Below, one piece after another: positions 43,374 through 53,173 of a stretch of DNA of 64,000 nucleotides. Source of the stretch: Leucothrix pacifica. GTDB taxonomy: Bacteria; Pseudomonadota; Gammaproteobacteria; Thiotrichales; Thiotrichaceae. The stretch lies in contig NZ_QGKM01000004.1 in NCBI RefSeq assembly GCF_003172875.1, forward strand, positions 62,001-126,000, in the 5' to 3' direction. Numbering within the stretch: the stretch's first letter is position 1; each line of letters opens with the position of its first letter. Under the pieces are notes generated by a model. It saw only the letters and a list, made by a program, of their open reading frames with translations. It did not search any database and was not told where the DNA came from. Position numbers and translations under genes: made by a program.

Positions 43374-46300
43374 GTGAAATCATCGAAGCCTCTAAGTAAA
43401 GTCCACGCCTATCCTTTCAACGGTTTATTGCTAAGTCTCTGCATCGCCCCCAGTCTAGCATTGGCTGATCTGACAGATTCAGATAATCCCGTTGAACATG
43501 CACAAGATGATGCGTATTGGGCTGAACTGGCGCAGGACTACCCACCTTTTGTTGCACCAGTCACCGCGGCTCGTCTGGCAGCGCGCAACGAAGACATCAA
43601 CGGTCAATGGAGTGATGTGATCCCGTGGCCACATGTACCGGTAACCGCGGCCAATTTACCCGATGGACGCATTCTGACGTTTTCATCGAACCAGCGCGAC
43701 GCTTTCCCGTCCGGTCCTGAGTTCAGCTACGCCTCAACCTGGGACCCTGCCAGTAATACGTTTACGGATATGCCGCACGAATCGCATGATATGTTCTGTG
43801 GTCATTTATCCATGCTAGAAGATGGTCGGGTGTTTATTAATGGTGGCCGTAATCATGTTAAAACAACCAGTACATTTGATTTTAGGGATAATAGCTGGAA
43901 TAGGCTGGATGACATGAATCGAGGTCGTTGGTATCCGACAACGGTCGCAATGCCAAATGGTTCAGTACTAACAGCGATTGGTAGTAGTGGTGGCCAATAC
44001 CCTGAGGTATGGACTGAGGGACAAGGCTGGAAAAGTTTAACGGGTGCCAGCTTGCAGTCACCGATACTTGACCTTACCTCGAACTATGAAAACAACTGGT
44101 GGCCCTTACTGCATATAGATCCCAGAGGTAAAGTTTTCCACTCCGGCCCTACTGAAAACATGCACGTCATTGATCCAACCGGCTTGGGTCGTGTCACTCA
44201 GGTTGGCCCGCAAATTACTGATTGGTATCCCAAGCATGGTACAACCGTCATGTATGAAGAGGGTAAGCTATTAGTCGCTGGTGGTGCGATTTCTGGCAAC
44301 AATCAGGCCAGCACCAACAAGGCTATGATTATTGATATCAATGGCCCTTCACCGACCATTACACCTATTGAACCAATGGCACACGCCCGTAAATTTCAGA
44401 ACGGGGTAATGCTACCTAATGGTGAAGTATTAGTAGTAGGTGGCAACACCTCCGGCGTCAAGTTTAGCGATGCAGGATCGGTACTCGCACCTGAAATCTG
44501 GAATCCTGACACTCAGCAATGGCGAACTATTGCCAGCATGGCGACACCCAGAAATTATCACTCCATTGCCTTATTACTAGCCGATGGACGTGTTTTGGTT
44601 GGCGGTAGTGGTTTATGTGGTGGTTGTGCGACCAACCACAGAGACGCCGAAGTATTATCGCCTCCTTATTTATTTAATAACGACGGCAGCCTCGCTGACC
44701 GTCCAAGCATTACCAATGCTCCGGACGTTATCAAATACGGCCAGCCCTTCACACTGCAAAGTGATGCTGATATCAGTAAATTTAGTTTGATAAAGATGTC
44801 TGCAACGACGCATGCGGTCAACACCGACTTGCGTTTCTTAACGGTTGATTTCCAACAAGCAGGTGCCGGACTCTACCAACTCACGCCACATTCCAATAAA
44901 AACGTGTTAACGCCGGGCTACTGGATGCTATTTGCTGTAAATGACGAAGGTGTCCCTTCTGAAGCGAAGATTGTTCAGGTTTCATCAGCAGGGCTACCCG
45001 TTATTACACAGCCTGCTAACCAAGTGAATACGGTTGGTGACTCTGTATTATATTCGATTATTGCCAGTGATTCCGATAGCGCTAGCCTGCTGTATCAGGC
45101 AACAGGTCTTCCTGATGGTTTGAGCATCAACACCAATACAGGAATGATCTCAGGTACACCGACACAGTCAGGCAGTTACGCCGTTGAAATCATAGTGAGT
45201 GATGGTGAGGCTACTGTCTCCGCGCCATTTACCTGGGATATTTTCCCGGTTGGTAGCGCGCCTGGTATCTCTTATGAATACTTTGAAGGAAACTGGAACG
45301 CACTTCCTGACTTCTCAGCACTGACGCCCGTTGCCACAGGCACCAGTGACAGTTTCGATATCACTTTGCGTAATCGTGACGAGTACTTTGGTTTCCGTTT
45401 TTCTGCACGAATCAATATTGAAACCGCGGGTAATTACACTTTCTACACAAACTCCGATGACGGTAGTCAATTATTTATCGATGGCAATTTAGTCGTTGAT
45501 AATGATGGTCTGCATGCCATGCAAGAGCGTTCTGGTACAGTCAATTTGAGTGCCGGTGACCATTCTCTGATCGTCACATTCTTTGAAAAAACAGGCGGTG
45601 ATGGCCTGACGGTGCAGTATGAAGGCGCAGGCATTAGCAAGCAGTTAATTCCAAGTGCTACGTTACGACAGAATCCTCTCTATAACGTATCCCCTGTGAT
45701 CAGTGATCCCGGCAACCAGTCCAGCACCATCAATCAGGCAGTTACACTAAATATCTCTGCCAGTGATTTAAATATTGAAGACACACTAAGCTTTAGTGCG
45801 AGCGGTTTGCCGGATGGTCTTAGTATAAATGAAGCAACTGGTGTGATTTCGGGTACGCCTGGCAGAGCAGCAAGCTTCAATAGCAGAGTCACGGTGAGTG
45901 ATGGCCGTGGTGGAAGCCAATCAGTAAGCTTTAACTGGCAAGTAGTTGGGCCGATTAATATTCAGGCGATTACGACCTCACCCGCAGAAGTAAATACGTT
46001 AGTTACCTACAATGCGGTGGTTACTGGTGGCAGTAACTTGCGCTATCAGTGGAATTTTGGTGATGGTACTGCTTCTACACCATTGTCAACCGAATCGAGT
46101 GTCAGTCATCCCTTCACAACGGCCGGGACACCGGTGGTGACTTTGATTGTGACAGGTGAAGATGGTGCTGCTGAAGAGTATCAATTCACTCAGCCGGTTC
46201 ACAACGTGCTGACTAATAATAAACCCGCTATTTCTATGAGCCTTGCTTATGAAGAACGCTCGGGTAATGACCGTATCTGGAATGTAAACCCTGATAATGA

Positions 46301-49300
46301 CACTGTCAGCGTATTTGATACGGTGATGAATGCCAAGCTGGCAGAGATTAATGTCGGTAAAGCCCCTCATGCACTTGCTATTGCACCGGATGGACGAATC
46401 TGGGTAAGCAATAAGAGTGATGCAAACATTAGTGTGTTAGATGCTGATAGCTTCAGCGAAGTCCAGCGCATCATCCTGCCCCATGCGTCTCAGCCACATG
46501 GTATTGCATTCTCACCAACGGGTAGTTATGCCTATGTCGCGCTTGAAGCTACCGGTGAAGTCCTGAAGCTACACCCTACTTCTGGCGCACAAATTGGATC
46601 GGTCGTTGCAGGTGACAAAGTACGCCATATCAGTATTAATGCTGACGGTAGTAAGCTTTATGCGTCACGGTTTATTTCTCCACCGGTACCAGGGGAAGCT
46701 ACAACAAATCCTCAAACAACCGTTGCAGGTGTTAACTATGGCGGCGAGATTGCTTCAATTAATACCTCTGACATGAGTCTGGATGACAAAATTGTGCTGC
46801 AGCACTCTGAACGTTCAGATGCAGAACACTCAGGCCGCGGGATTCCTAACTATCTTGGCCCACTGGTTATTTCTCCTGATGGACTCAGTGGTTGGGTGCC
46901 TTCAAAGCAAGACAATATTAAGCGCGGCATGATGCGTGATGGTAATCCGCTAACTCACGACAGTACGGTTCGCAGCATTAGTTCGCGAGTTGATTTATCC
47001 TCAGAAAGCGAAGATTACCCTGCGCGTGTCGATCACGATAATGGTGGTATTGCCAGCTCAGCAGCTTATGGCCCTTATGGACTCTATCTATATGTAGCAT
47101 TGGAAGGCAGCCGTGAGGTTTCCGTGATTCATGCGATGGATAAGTCTGAAATCACCCGTATCCGTGTGGGACATGCACCTCAAGGTGTGACGGTTTCTGC
47201 TGATGGAAAAACGCTATACACGCATAACTTCATGGATCGCAGTATTTCGGTTCATGATTTAAGTGCGCTTAATTCAAGCTCGCAAGCTAGCTTCGTACTG
47301 AAATCAACTTACAACACAGTAGCTTCTGAGCAACTGACACCAACGGTATTGCTCGGTAAGCAATTATTCTATGACGCACGTGATCCTCGATTAGCGCGTG
47401 AGCAGTACATCAGTTGTGCATCTTGTCATAACGATGGTTTGGATGACGGACGAGTCTGGGACTTAGGCGGATTCGGTGAAGGCCTACGTAATACCATCGA
47501 ACTCAATGGTCGTGGTGGTATGCAACACGGTATGCTGCACTGGAGTGCCAACTTCGATGAGGTGCAAGACTTTGAAGGACAGATTCGTGATATGGCAGGT
47601 GGTCTGGGACTACTCTCTGACAGTGACTTCCATTCCGGTACACGTGATACACCTTTGGGTGATTCAAAAACGGGGGTAAGTGCTGACCTTGACGCCTTAG
47701 CCGCCTATGTTGCCTCTTTAACTGAGCTCGAGAGCAGTCCTTACCAAAACAGTGACGGTAGCCTCACAACTGACGCTATTGCCGGTAAACGAGTCTATGA
47801 AGCTCAGCAATGCTCCAGCTGTCACAGTGGTGACAACTTCACAGACAGTGGGCCTGACAATCTGCATGACATTGGCACAATCAAAGCCAGCAGTGGTCAG
47901 CGCCTCAATGGAAGCCTGACGGGTATTGATACACCAACACTGCGCGGGGTTTGGTCTACTGCTCCGTATTTACATGATGGATCTGCAGCTGACTTAGCCT
48001 CGGCTGTGAATGCTCACGACGGCATTAGTTTAAGTGGTACAGAGCTTGACCAATTAGTGGCTTTCCTCAAGCAAATTGATGGTGATACTAACAATAGTAG
48101 CCGCAACACTAACCCTATTGACAATTCTGTGGTCACTTTAGATGGCGCACTGACTGAATGGTCACCGGGTGGATTCTTTGCAGTCGACCCTGATGATACG
48201 GATGGAACGACCAATCCTATTGACTGGCTTAAGGCGATTATTTCTCATAGTGATGACACGCTGTATATCGGTTATCAAAACCGTAATGCCATTGAAGCTG
48301 CTAGCAGCAGCGGCACATCACTGAGATGGGGCTGGCAGGTAATGATCGATACGGATCAAAACCCTTCAACTGGCTACAAACAGGGTGCAATCGGTGCTGA
48401 TTACATCATCGAAGGACGCCATATCCAGAAGTATGCGGGTAGTGGAAGTAACTGGAGCTGGGCTAGCATTGCTAATGCACAAGCGGCTTACCAAGGTAAC
48501 TCCGCAGAACTCAGTTTCCCTCGTGCGCTGATTGGCGATCCAAGCACCATTCGGGTGGTATTCCGTGGAGCGAACCAAGCCTATGATGGCGACCAAATTG
48601 ACTTCTACCCTGATGATGAAAGCAGCTATTTTGAGTACAACATTCCGGATGGAACGGATCAAAGTAATGCAACACCAGTAGCAGATGCTCAAAACGTGCT
48701 GGTCAGTGCCAACTCGTCAGCGGCAGTTAATTTAACCGCCAGTGATGCTGATGGTGATTCCTTGACCTATCAAATCACCACACAGCCAGCTAATGGTCAG
48801 CTCACTGGAACTGCTCCAAATTATTTATATCAGCCGAATGTTGGCTTTATAGGTAACGACAGCTTTGCGTTTGTAGTGAATGACGGAATCATTGATAGCG
48901 CGCCGGCGACCGTAAATCTTACGATTACTAATGATCACGGTGGTGCGGTATTTAATCCAAGTGGTGATACGTTGACGCTGGACGGCTCGGCAGATGACTG
49001 GGCATCAGTGACTGCATTTGAATCAGATCCACAAGAATCAACTAGCTCTTCGAACAGAATTGACTGGCAAAGTATGTCGATGGCTCACGATGCGCAGTTC
49101 TTGCATGTGCTGTATCGCAACTATCACGACTTCAGTGCTACCGGTGAATCCGTAAGCTACATCCCTTGGGGATGGCAAACTTATCTCGACACCGACCAGA
49201 ACAGCAGTACAGGCTTTAAAGTCGGCAATATTGGCGCTGATTTCATCATTGAAGGTCAGGCTATCCATCGTTATACCGGCCTGGGCACTAACTGGAACTG

Positions 49301-50816
49301 GGAAAATATTGGTGTTGCAGAAACAGCTGCCAATGGTGGTCCGGTCGCAGAAATTCGTTTTCCAAGAAGTTTAATCGGTAACCCTGATTCAATGCGTCTG
49401 GTAGTTCGTGGTATCAATGCCGCAGTGGGTGGATCAATGATCGACCTCTACCCGGATCAGCAAAACAATGTGGATGCGAGTACTCAGTTCTTTAAATATG
49501 AGTTTAGCAGTGGCGCGTATAACGACGGTACACCAACTGCAGAGTCTCAAGCGTTAAGCACCAATAATGATACTTCGCTAAGTATTGTACTGACGGGCCT
49601 GGATGATGAAGGTGATAGTTTGACTTATCGCGTGCTAGCCAACCCTGCCAACGGCACGTTAACAGGCACAGCCCCTAACCTGACCTACACTGCAAATACT
49701 GATTATACCGGTAACGATTTCTTCACATTCGTGGTGAATGATGGCAGTCGTGATAGTGCACCAGCCACTGTGAATATCACAGTGACAGAGACAAGCCATG
49801 AAGCTATTTCCAATCCCGTCACTGGTTTATCGATTGATGGCAATGGTGATGACTGGAATAGTCTGACTCGTTTTAATGATGATGCGGATGACATGCCTTT
49901 GGAATCTGACACCATTAATTGGCAAAACGCCTCGATGGCTCACAGCGCTGATACGCTTTACCTGTTGTATCGCAACCGTGGTCTCATCAATGCAGCAAGT
50001 CCAACTGGTAGTTACATCCCCTGGGGATGGCAAACTTATCTGGACACTGATAGCGACGCATCAACGGGTTTCCGTATCGGTGATATAGGCGCTGATTATA
50101 TTGTTGAGGCGACATCAGTAAGACGATACACCGGCACAGCCAATAGCTGGAGTTGGGAGACTACTGTTATTGCTAATGTTCAGTATGCAAATGATCTGGC
50201 AGAGCTGAGTTTCCCGTTGACTGCTATTGCCAATCCAAGCGCTATTAAATTGGTTATGAAAGGCAACAACCTGTCTGTGGGTGGTAGCGATACTGATTTC
50301 TACCCGGATAGCGCCGAGTCTAGTGGTGTTAGTGGTAATTATTTCCAATACTCATTAGCTCAGTCTCTGGCTCGCACCAGTGCGCGTCCTGTTGCACTTG
50401 CTCAGGAGGTTGAGGTTCGTGCCGATGCAACCACACCAATTACACTGGATGCGAGCGATCAGGATGGCGATTCTCTAAAGTTTGCTGTGATAAAAGCGCC
50501 TGAAAACGGTAGCTTGGACGTTTCAGATGAAACCGTCACCTATACACCAGATGGTGGGTTTACCGGTGATGACAGTTTTGAGTTCGTTGCCAATGACGGC
50601 ACGTATGACAGCTCTGTTGCTCAGGTCAAAGTCATGGTTAGAAACTCTGTAACCGGTGAAGGTGATAGTTCAGGTGGATCTGATACCACAGGCTCTGGCT
50701 CAAATACTGTAAGTAGTAATACTGAATCGAATGATAGTGGTGGTGGCGCTATGCATTGGTCATTACTGATGATGTTTGGTTTGGTATTCATCATCAGGCG
50801 CAAGACCGCCACTTAA
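43374..50816 (+). CDS. Giant secreted multidomain oxidase: galactose-oxidase-like, PA14, beta-propeller, di-haem, CBM9-like repeats, GlyGly-CTERM
   Basis: 2480 residues from a GTG start, with a signal peptide (to about 32). A galactose-oxidase-like kelch and DUF1929 region (about 50-540) keeps every copper-radical residue by alignment: Cys142 (MFCGH), Tyr187 (RWYPT), Tyr395-His396 (NYH), and His480 (TTHAVNTD). Then come an Ig-like domain, PA14 (about 635-765), Ig-like and PKD domains, a YVTN beta-propeller (about 965-1310), and a di-haem cytochrome region with CxxCH at 1348-1352 and 1480-1484. After that come three copies of a roughly 200-residue DOMON/CBM9-like domain alternating with cadherin-like Ig repeats. 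The end is a Gly-rich linker, one helix and RRK, i.e. a GlyGly-CTERM tag for rhombosortase processing. The role is probably cell-surface oxidation of sugars or alcohols with built-in electron transfer (inference). Confidence 0.88.
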   Translation: MKSSKPLSKVHAYPFNGLLLSLCIAPSLALADLTDSDNPVEHAQDDAYWAELAQDYPPFVAPVTAARLAARNEDINGQWSDVIPWPHVPVTAANLPDGRILTFSSNQRDAFPSGPEFSYASTWDPASNTFTDMPHESHDMFCGHLSMLEDGRVFINGGRNHVKTTSTFDFRDNSWNRLDDMNRGRWYPTTVAMPNGSVLTAIGSSGGQYPEVWTEGQGWKSLTGASLQSPILDLTSNYENNWWPLLHIDPRGKVFHSGPTENMHVIDPTGLGRVTQVGPQITDWYPKHGTTVMYEEGKLLVAGGAISGNNQASTNKAMIIDINGPSPTITPIEPMAHARKFQNGVMLPNGEVLVVGGNTSGVKFSDAGSVLAPEIWNPDTQQWRTIASMATPRNYHSIALLLADGRVLVGGSGLCGGCATNHRDAEVLSPPYLFNNDGSLADRPSITNAPDVIKYGQPFTLQSDADISKFSLIKMSATTHAVNTDLRFLTVDFQQAGAGLYQLTPHSNKNVLTPGYWMLFAVNDEGVPSEAKIVQVSSAGLPVITQPANQVNTVGDSVLYSIIASDSDSASLLYQATGLPDGLSINTNTGMISGTPTQSGSYAVEIIVSDGEATVSAPFTWDIFPVGSAPGISYEYFEGNWNALPDFSALTPVATGTSDSFDITLRNRDEYFGFRFSARINIETAGNYTFYTNSDDGSQLFIDGNLVVDNDGLHAMQERSGTVNLSAGDHSLIVTFFEKTGGDGLTVQYEGAGISKQLIPSATLRQNPLYNVSPVISDPGNQSSTINQAVTLNISASDLNIEDTLSFSASGLPDGLSINEATGVISGTPGRAASFNSRVTVSDGRGGSQSVSFNWQVVGPINIQAITTSPAEVNTLVTYNAVVTGGSNLRYQWNFGDGTASTPLSTESSVSHPFTTAGTPVVTLIVTGEDGAAEEYQFTQPVHNVLTNNKPAISMSLAYEERSGNDRIWNVNPDNDTVSVFDTVMNAKLAEINVGKAPHALAIAPDGRIWVSNKSDANISVLDADSFSEVQRIILPHASQPHGIAFSPTGSYAYVALEATGEVLKLHPTSGAQIGSVVAGDKVRHISINADGSKLYASRFISPPVPGEATTNPQTTVAGVNYGGEIASINTSDMSLDDKIVLQHSERSDAEHSGRGIPNYLGPLVISPDGLSGWVPSKQDNIKRGMMRDGNPLTHDSTVRSISSRVDLSSESEDYPARVDHDNGGIASSAAYGPYGLYLYVALEGSREVSVIHAMDKSEITRIRVGHAPQGVTVSADGKTLYTHNFMDRSISVHDLSALNSSSQASFVLKSTYNTVASEQLTPTVLLGKQLFYDARDPRLAREQYISCASCHNDGLDDGRVWDLGGFGEGLRNTIELNGRGGMQHGMLHWSANFDEVQDFEGQIRDMAGGLGLLSDSDFHSGTRDTPLGDSKTGVSADLDALAAYVASLTELESSPYQNSDGSLTTDAIAGKRVYEAQQCSSCHSGDNFTDSGPDNLHDIGTIKASSGQRLNGSLTGIDTPTLRGVWSTAPYLHDGSAADLASAVNAHDGISLSGTELDQLVAFLKQIDGDTNNSSRNTNPIDNSVVTLDGALTEWSPGGFFAVDPDDTDGTTNPIDWLKAIISHSDDTLYIGYQNRNAIEAASSSGTSLRWGWQVMIDTDQNPSTGYKQGAIGADYIIEGRHIQKYAGSGSNWSWASIANAQAAYQGNSAELSFPRALIGDPSTIRVVFRGANQAYDGDQIDFYPDDESSYFEYNIPDGTDQSNATPVADAQNVLVSANSSAAVNLTASDADGDSLTYQITTQPANGQLTGTAPNYLYQPNVGFIGNDSFAFVVNDGIIDSAPATVNLTITNDHGGAVFNPSGDTLTLDGSADDWASVTAFESDPQESTSSSNRIDWQSMSMAHDAQFLHVLYRNYHDFSATGESVSYIPWGWQTYLDTDQNSSTGFKVGNIGADFIIEGQAIHRYTGLGTNWNWENIGVAETAANGGPVAEIRFPRSLIGNPDSMRLVVRGINAAVGGSMIDLYPDQQNNVDASTQFFKYEFSSGAYNDGTPTAESQALSTNNDTSLSIVLTGLDDEGDSLTYRVLANPANGTLTGTAPNLTYTANTDYTGNDFFTFVVNDGSRDSAPATVNITVTETSHEAISNPVTGLSIDGNGDDWNSLTRFNDDADDMPLESDTINWQNASMAHSADTLYLLYRNRGLINAASPTGSYIPWGWQTYLDTDSDASTGFRIGDIGADYIVEATSVRRYTGTANSWSWETTVIANVQYANDLAELSFPLTAIANPSAIKLVMKGNNLSVGGSDTDFYPDSAESSGVSGNYFQYSLAQSLARTSARPVALAQEVEVRADATTPITLDASDQDGDSLKFAVIKAPENGSLDVSDETVTYTPDGGFTGDDSFEFVANDGTYDSSVAQVKVMVRNSVTGEGDSSGGSDTTGSGSNTVSSNTESNDSGGGAMHWSLLMMFGLVFIIRRKTAT

Positions 50817-50856
50817 ACCGATAGCCTCAAGGCTTCTTGACTAAAGATCTTTAGGG

Positions 50857-50943
50857 CTTGAGGTCTTGAGGTCTTGAGGTCTTGAGGTCTTGAGGTCTTG
50901 AGGTCTTGAGGTCTTGAGGTCTTGAGGTCTTGAGGTCTTGAGG
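50857..50943. repeat. Octamer tandem repeat, nearly 11 copies
   Basis: The unit CTTGAGGT is repeated perfectly ten times plus 7 of 8 bases, between two converging gene ends. Just upstream CCTCAAG (50825-50831) is complementary to the unit, so transcripts could fold into alternative hairpins. Copy number is likely to vary by slippage. Confidence 0.97.
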
Positions 50944-50964
50944 AATGATTGAGAAAACAAGCTT

Positions 50965-52479
50965 TTATAAAGTTTTCAAAAACTCAGTTAAATATTTTTG
51001 TTCCGTCTCATCCAGACTAATCTCAGGCAGATGATGACCAGTGCGCTTTTGACTAGGTGGGTTTGCATAAAAATGCACAACCTCATCTAAGGTTTTAAAC
51101 CTGCCGTCATGCATATAGGGAGCTGTTTTAACTACATTGCGTAAACCTGGTACTTTGAAACTTCCAGACAATTCATGCCTGTTTTTAGACATAAATTTTA
51201 AATCATCACAGCTTTCCTTAGGTGCGTCGCTGTACTCACCTAAGCAGTTAAACTTATCCCAAGCCTGCGCCTCAGCAACTTGAGAGCGTCCCATGTCTTT
51301 GCCGCGAACACCTGTTCCTATATTTTGAAAATGCTGACTCGACAATAAAGGAGAATGGTGACAACTAATGCATGATGCCTTGCCGATAAACAATTTCAAA
51401 CCGAGCTGTTCAGCATGAGTAAAAACTGCACCGCTAGCGGTGTCGGCTGGCTCAGATGATGTGTTTTTTATACCTGTTGCTGTTATGCCAGCTGTACTTA
51501 CTCTACCAACTGTATCTACTATTCCAGTTGGATTGGTTTCACCCTGCTCTAACCGGCTCAGAAAACGATCAAACTTTGATTCGGGAAACTTCAGCGTTGC
51601 TTCAAATGCGGCGATTGCTTTACCAATATTTGAATAAACCCGGTTGATCTTTTTACGTGTCTCTACTGGCAGCGATTTCCAACGCTTTAAGGCTTCAATA
51701 TCACCCTTTGGACTGGCATTATCCGGCCACTCTGCAATTTCTTGAAGTGATGGTACATCGCTAAAGATAGATTGATAGAGTTTGAGATATCCCTCATCAC
51801 CCAGTACTTTTTTGATGACCAAGACTCTCGTTAAATTATGTTCGTTAATATTTTCAAAAGGCTCCAGCGCTTGAGACCAAACACTGTCTTTTCGACCATC
51901 CCAAAACAACCATTGTTGATAGGAAACGCCAAGTAGAGAAGGAGTATTTCTCTGACCAGGCTTCACCCCACTGGCCACTCTCATCCCATCACTAAACTCA
52001 CGATCCGGCTGATGACAAGTACTACATGAAATAGTCCCTGTTTCACTGAGCCTAGGGTCAAAGAAAAGGCTTTTACCGAGTTCAATAGCATTTGGATTAC
52101 TAAGGTACTTGTTACTTTCATCAGGTGCAACATCTGGCAGGTTGGTAATCGATAAGGTCTGTAATAAAGATCTCTCAGCGTCAGACCAAACAATACGATT
52201 AGACTTACCAGCGCCAATAGTAACTAATACTGAGTCATTGACTGATGGGGTTACAGTACTGTTGTTTGAGCTGAGTAATTGGTTTTTGACCTTGTTTTTG
52301 TTTGCTTCAGCGGCTGAATTTGCAGAGTCACATCCATTTAAACCGATCACCAAACCAGCAATGCTAACCGCCAGGGCAATTGGCTTTTTAACTACGCCGT
52401 TATCTTTCAGTCGCTTCAATTCAGAATTATGTAATAGCACCTGATTATTAAGTTCGCTTGTGGATTTACCTCGACTCAT
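50965..52479 (-). CDS. Di-haem cytochrome c peroxidase / MauG-family protein
   Basis: 504 residues. A hydrophobic N-terminal segment with a possible lipobox (GLNGC, about Cys 49) precedes two haem c motifs, CSTCH (about 150) and CISCHH (about 375). Family landmarks: LGKSLFFDPRLSETGTISC, RNTPSLLGVSYQQWLFWDGR and PGLRNVVKTAPYMHDGRF. Members reduce peroxide or, like MauG, modify protein side chains. It is last in a run with amine-oxidase-like genes, so a maturation role is conceivable. It converges on the giant oxidase. Confidence 0.9.
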   Translation of the reverse strand: MSRGKSTSELNNQVLLHNSELKRLKDNGVVKKPIALAVSIAGLVIGLNGCDSANSAAEANKNKVKNQLLSSNNSTVTPSVNDSVLVTIGAGKSNRIVWSDAERSLLQTLSITNLPDVAPDESNKYLSNPNAIELGKSLFFDPRLSETGTISCSTCHQPDREFSDGMRVASGVKPGQRNTPSLLGVSYQQWLFWDGRKDSVWSQALEPFENINEHNLTRVLVIKKVLGDEGYLKLYQSIFSDVPSLQEIAEWPDNASPKGDIEALKRWKSLPVETRKKINRVYSNIGKAIAAFEATLKFPESKFDRFLSRLEQGETNPTGIVDTVGRVSTAGITATGIKNTSSEPADTASGAVFTHAEQLGLKLFIGKASCISCHHSPLLSSQHFQNIGTGVRGKDMGRSQVAEAQAWDKFNCLGEYSDAPKESCDDLKFMSKNRHELSGSFKVPGLRNVVKTAPYMHDGRFKTLDEVVHFYANPPSQKRTGHHLPEISLDETEQKYLTEFLKTL

Positions 52480-52495
52480 CAGAGCACTCCCCTGA

Positions 52496-52975
52496 CTAGA
52501 TTATAAAATCAAAGATAATTTGGTCAGTCACACCATCAATATTGACTTTGAACCCGACAATCCATGCTCCGGGCATGCTGTACTTTAAACCTTCAATCTC
52601 ATAGTAACCCGCAGTGGCACCCGGTGATAAAGTAGGAACCGTAGGTAAGCCATGTCCGTGGGCTTTCATGCCACCATCGATAGCAATTTCATCTGCAAAC
52701 TGCCCTTTTTTATTCTGCTTGAGTTGGATGTGACACTTCTGAAAGTCACCAACAAAAGGACTACGTGTACAGGAAAAATCGATTACCACACTGCCAGAGG
52801 ACGATGCTTTTTGCATAGACCATTCCTTAGCACCGGACTTAACCGCTGCAATCGTATCTGACACTGAGCAATCGTATTTTACTTCTGTTTGTGCTTCAGA
52901 CTGACAAGCTGATAAACAGAGCCCCAGCACAGCAAAGGTACCTGCAAGAACGGTGTTTTTATTAATATAGGACAT
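52496..52975 (-). CDS. YtkA-like lipoprotein
   Basis: About 159 residues from the Met at 52975 (MSYINKNTVLAGTFAVLG); the frame extends upstream without a family match. A lipobox LSAC follows the hydrophobic stretch. The mature domain has HGHGLPTVPTLSPGATAGYY and LKYSMPGAWIVGFKVNIDG, the YtkA-like Ig-fold pattern. Such proteins are found near copper and cytochrome proteins. It lies 16 bp upstream of the di-haem gene and is probably co-transcribed with it. Confidence 0.75.
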   Translation of the reverse strand: MSYINKNTVLAGTFAVLGLCLSACQSEAQTEVKYDCSVSDTIAAVKSGAKEWSMQKASSSGSVVIDFSCTRSPFVGDFQKCHIQLKQNKKGQFADEIAIDGGMKAHGHGLPTVPTLSPGATAGYYEIEGLKYSMPGAWIVGFKVNIDGVTDQIIFDFII

Positions 52976-53173
52976 TGGGTTATTTTTATATTTTTTGTTG
53001 ATCAAATTATATCGCGCGACATGTAGCTCAAACAATAAAATATTGATAAACAAGCGACACACATCTTTTAATGGTGTCGCTGCATCAAAGTACCTACTTC
53101 ATAATGCGTTTAATAGCGCTCCACGAAGCAGGTTTTAGTGGAAACCTCTTATTGAAGACAAGCACTTCAACAC

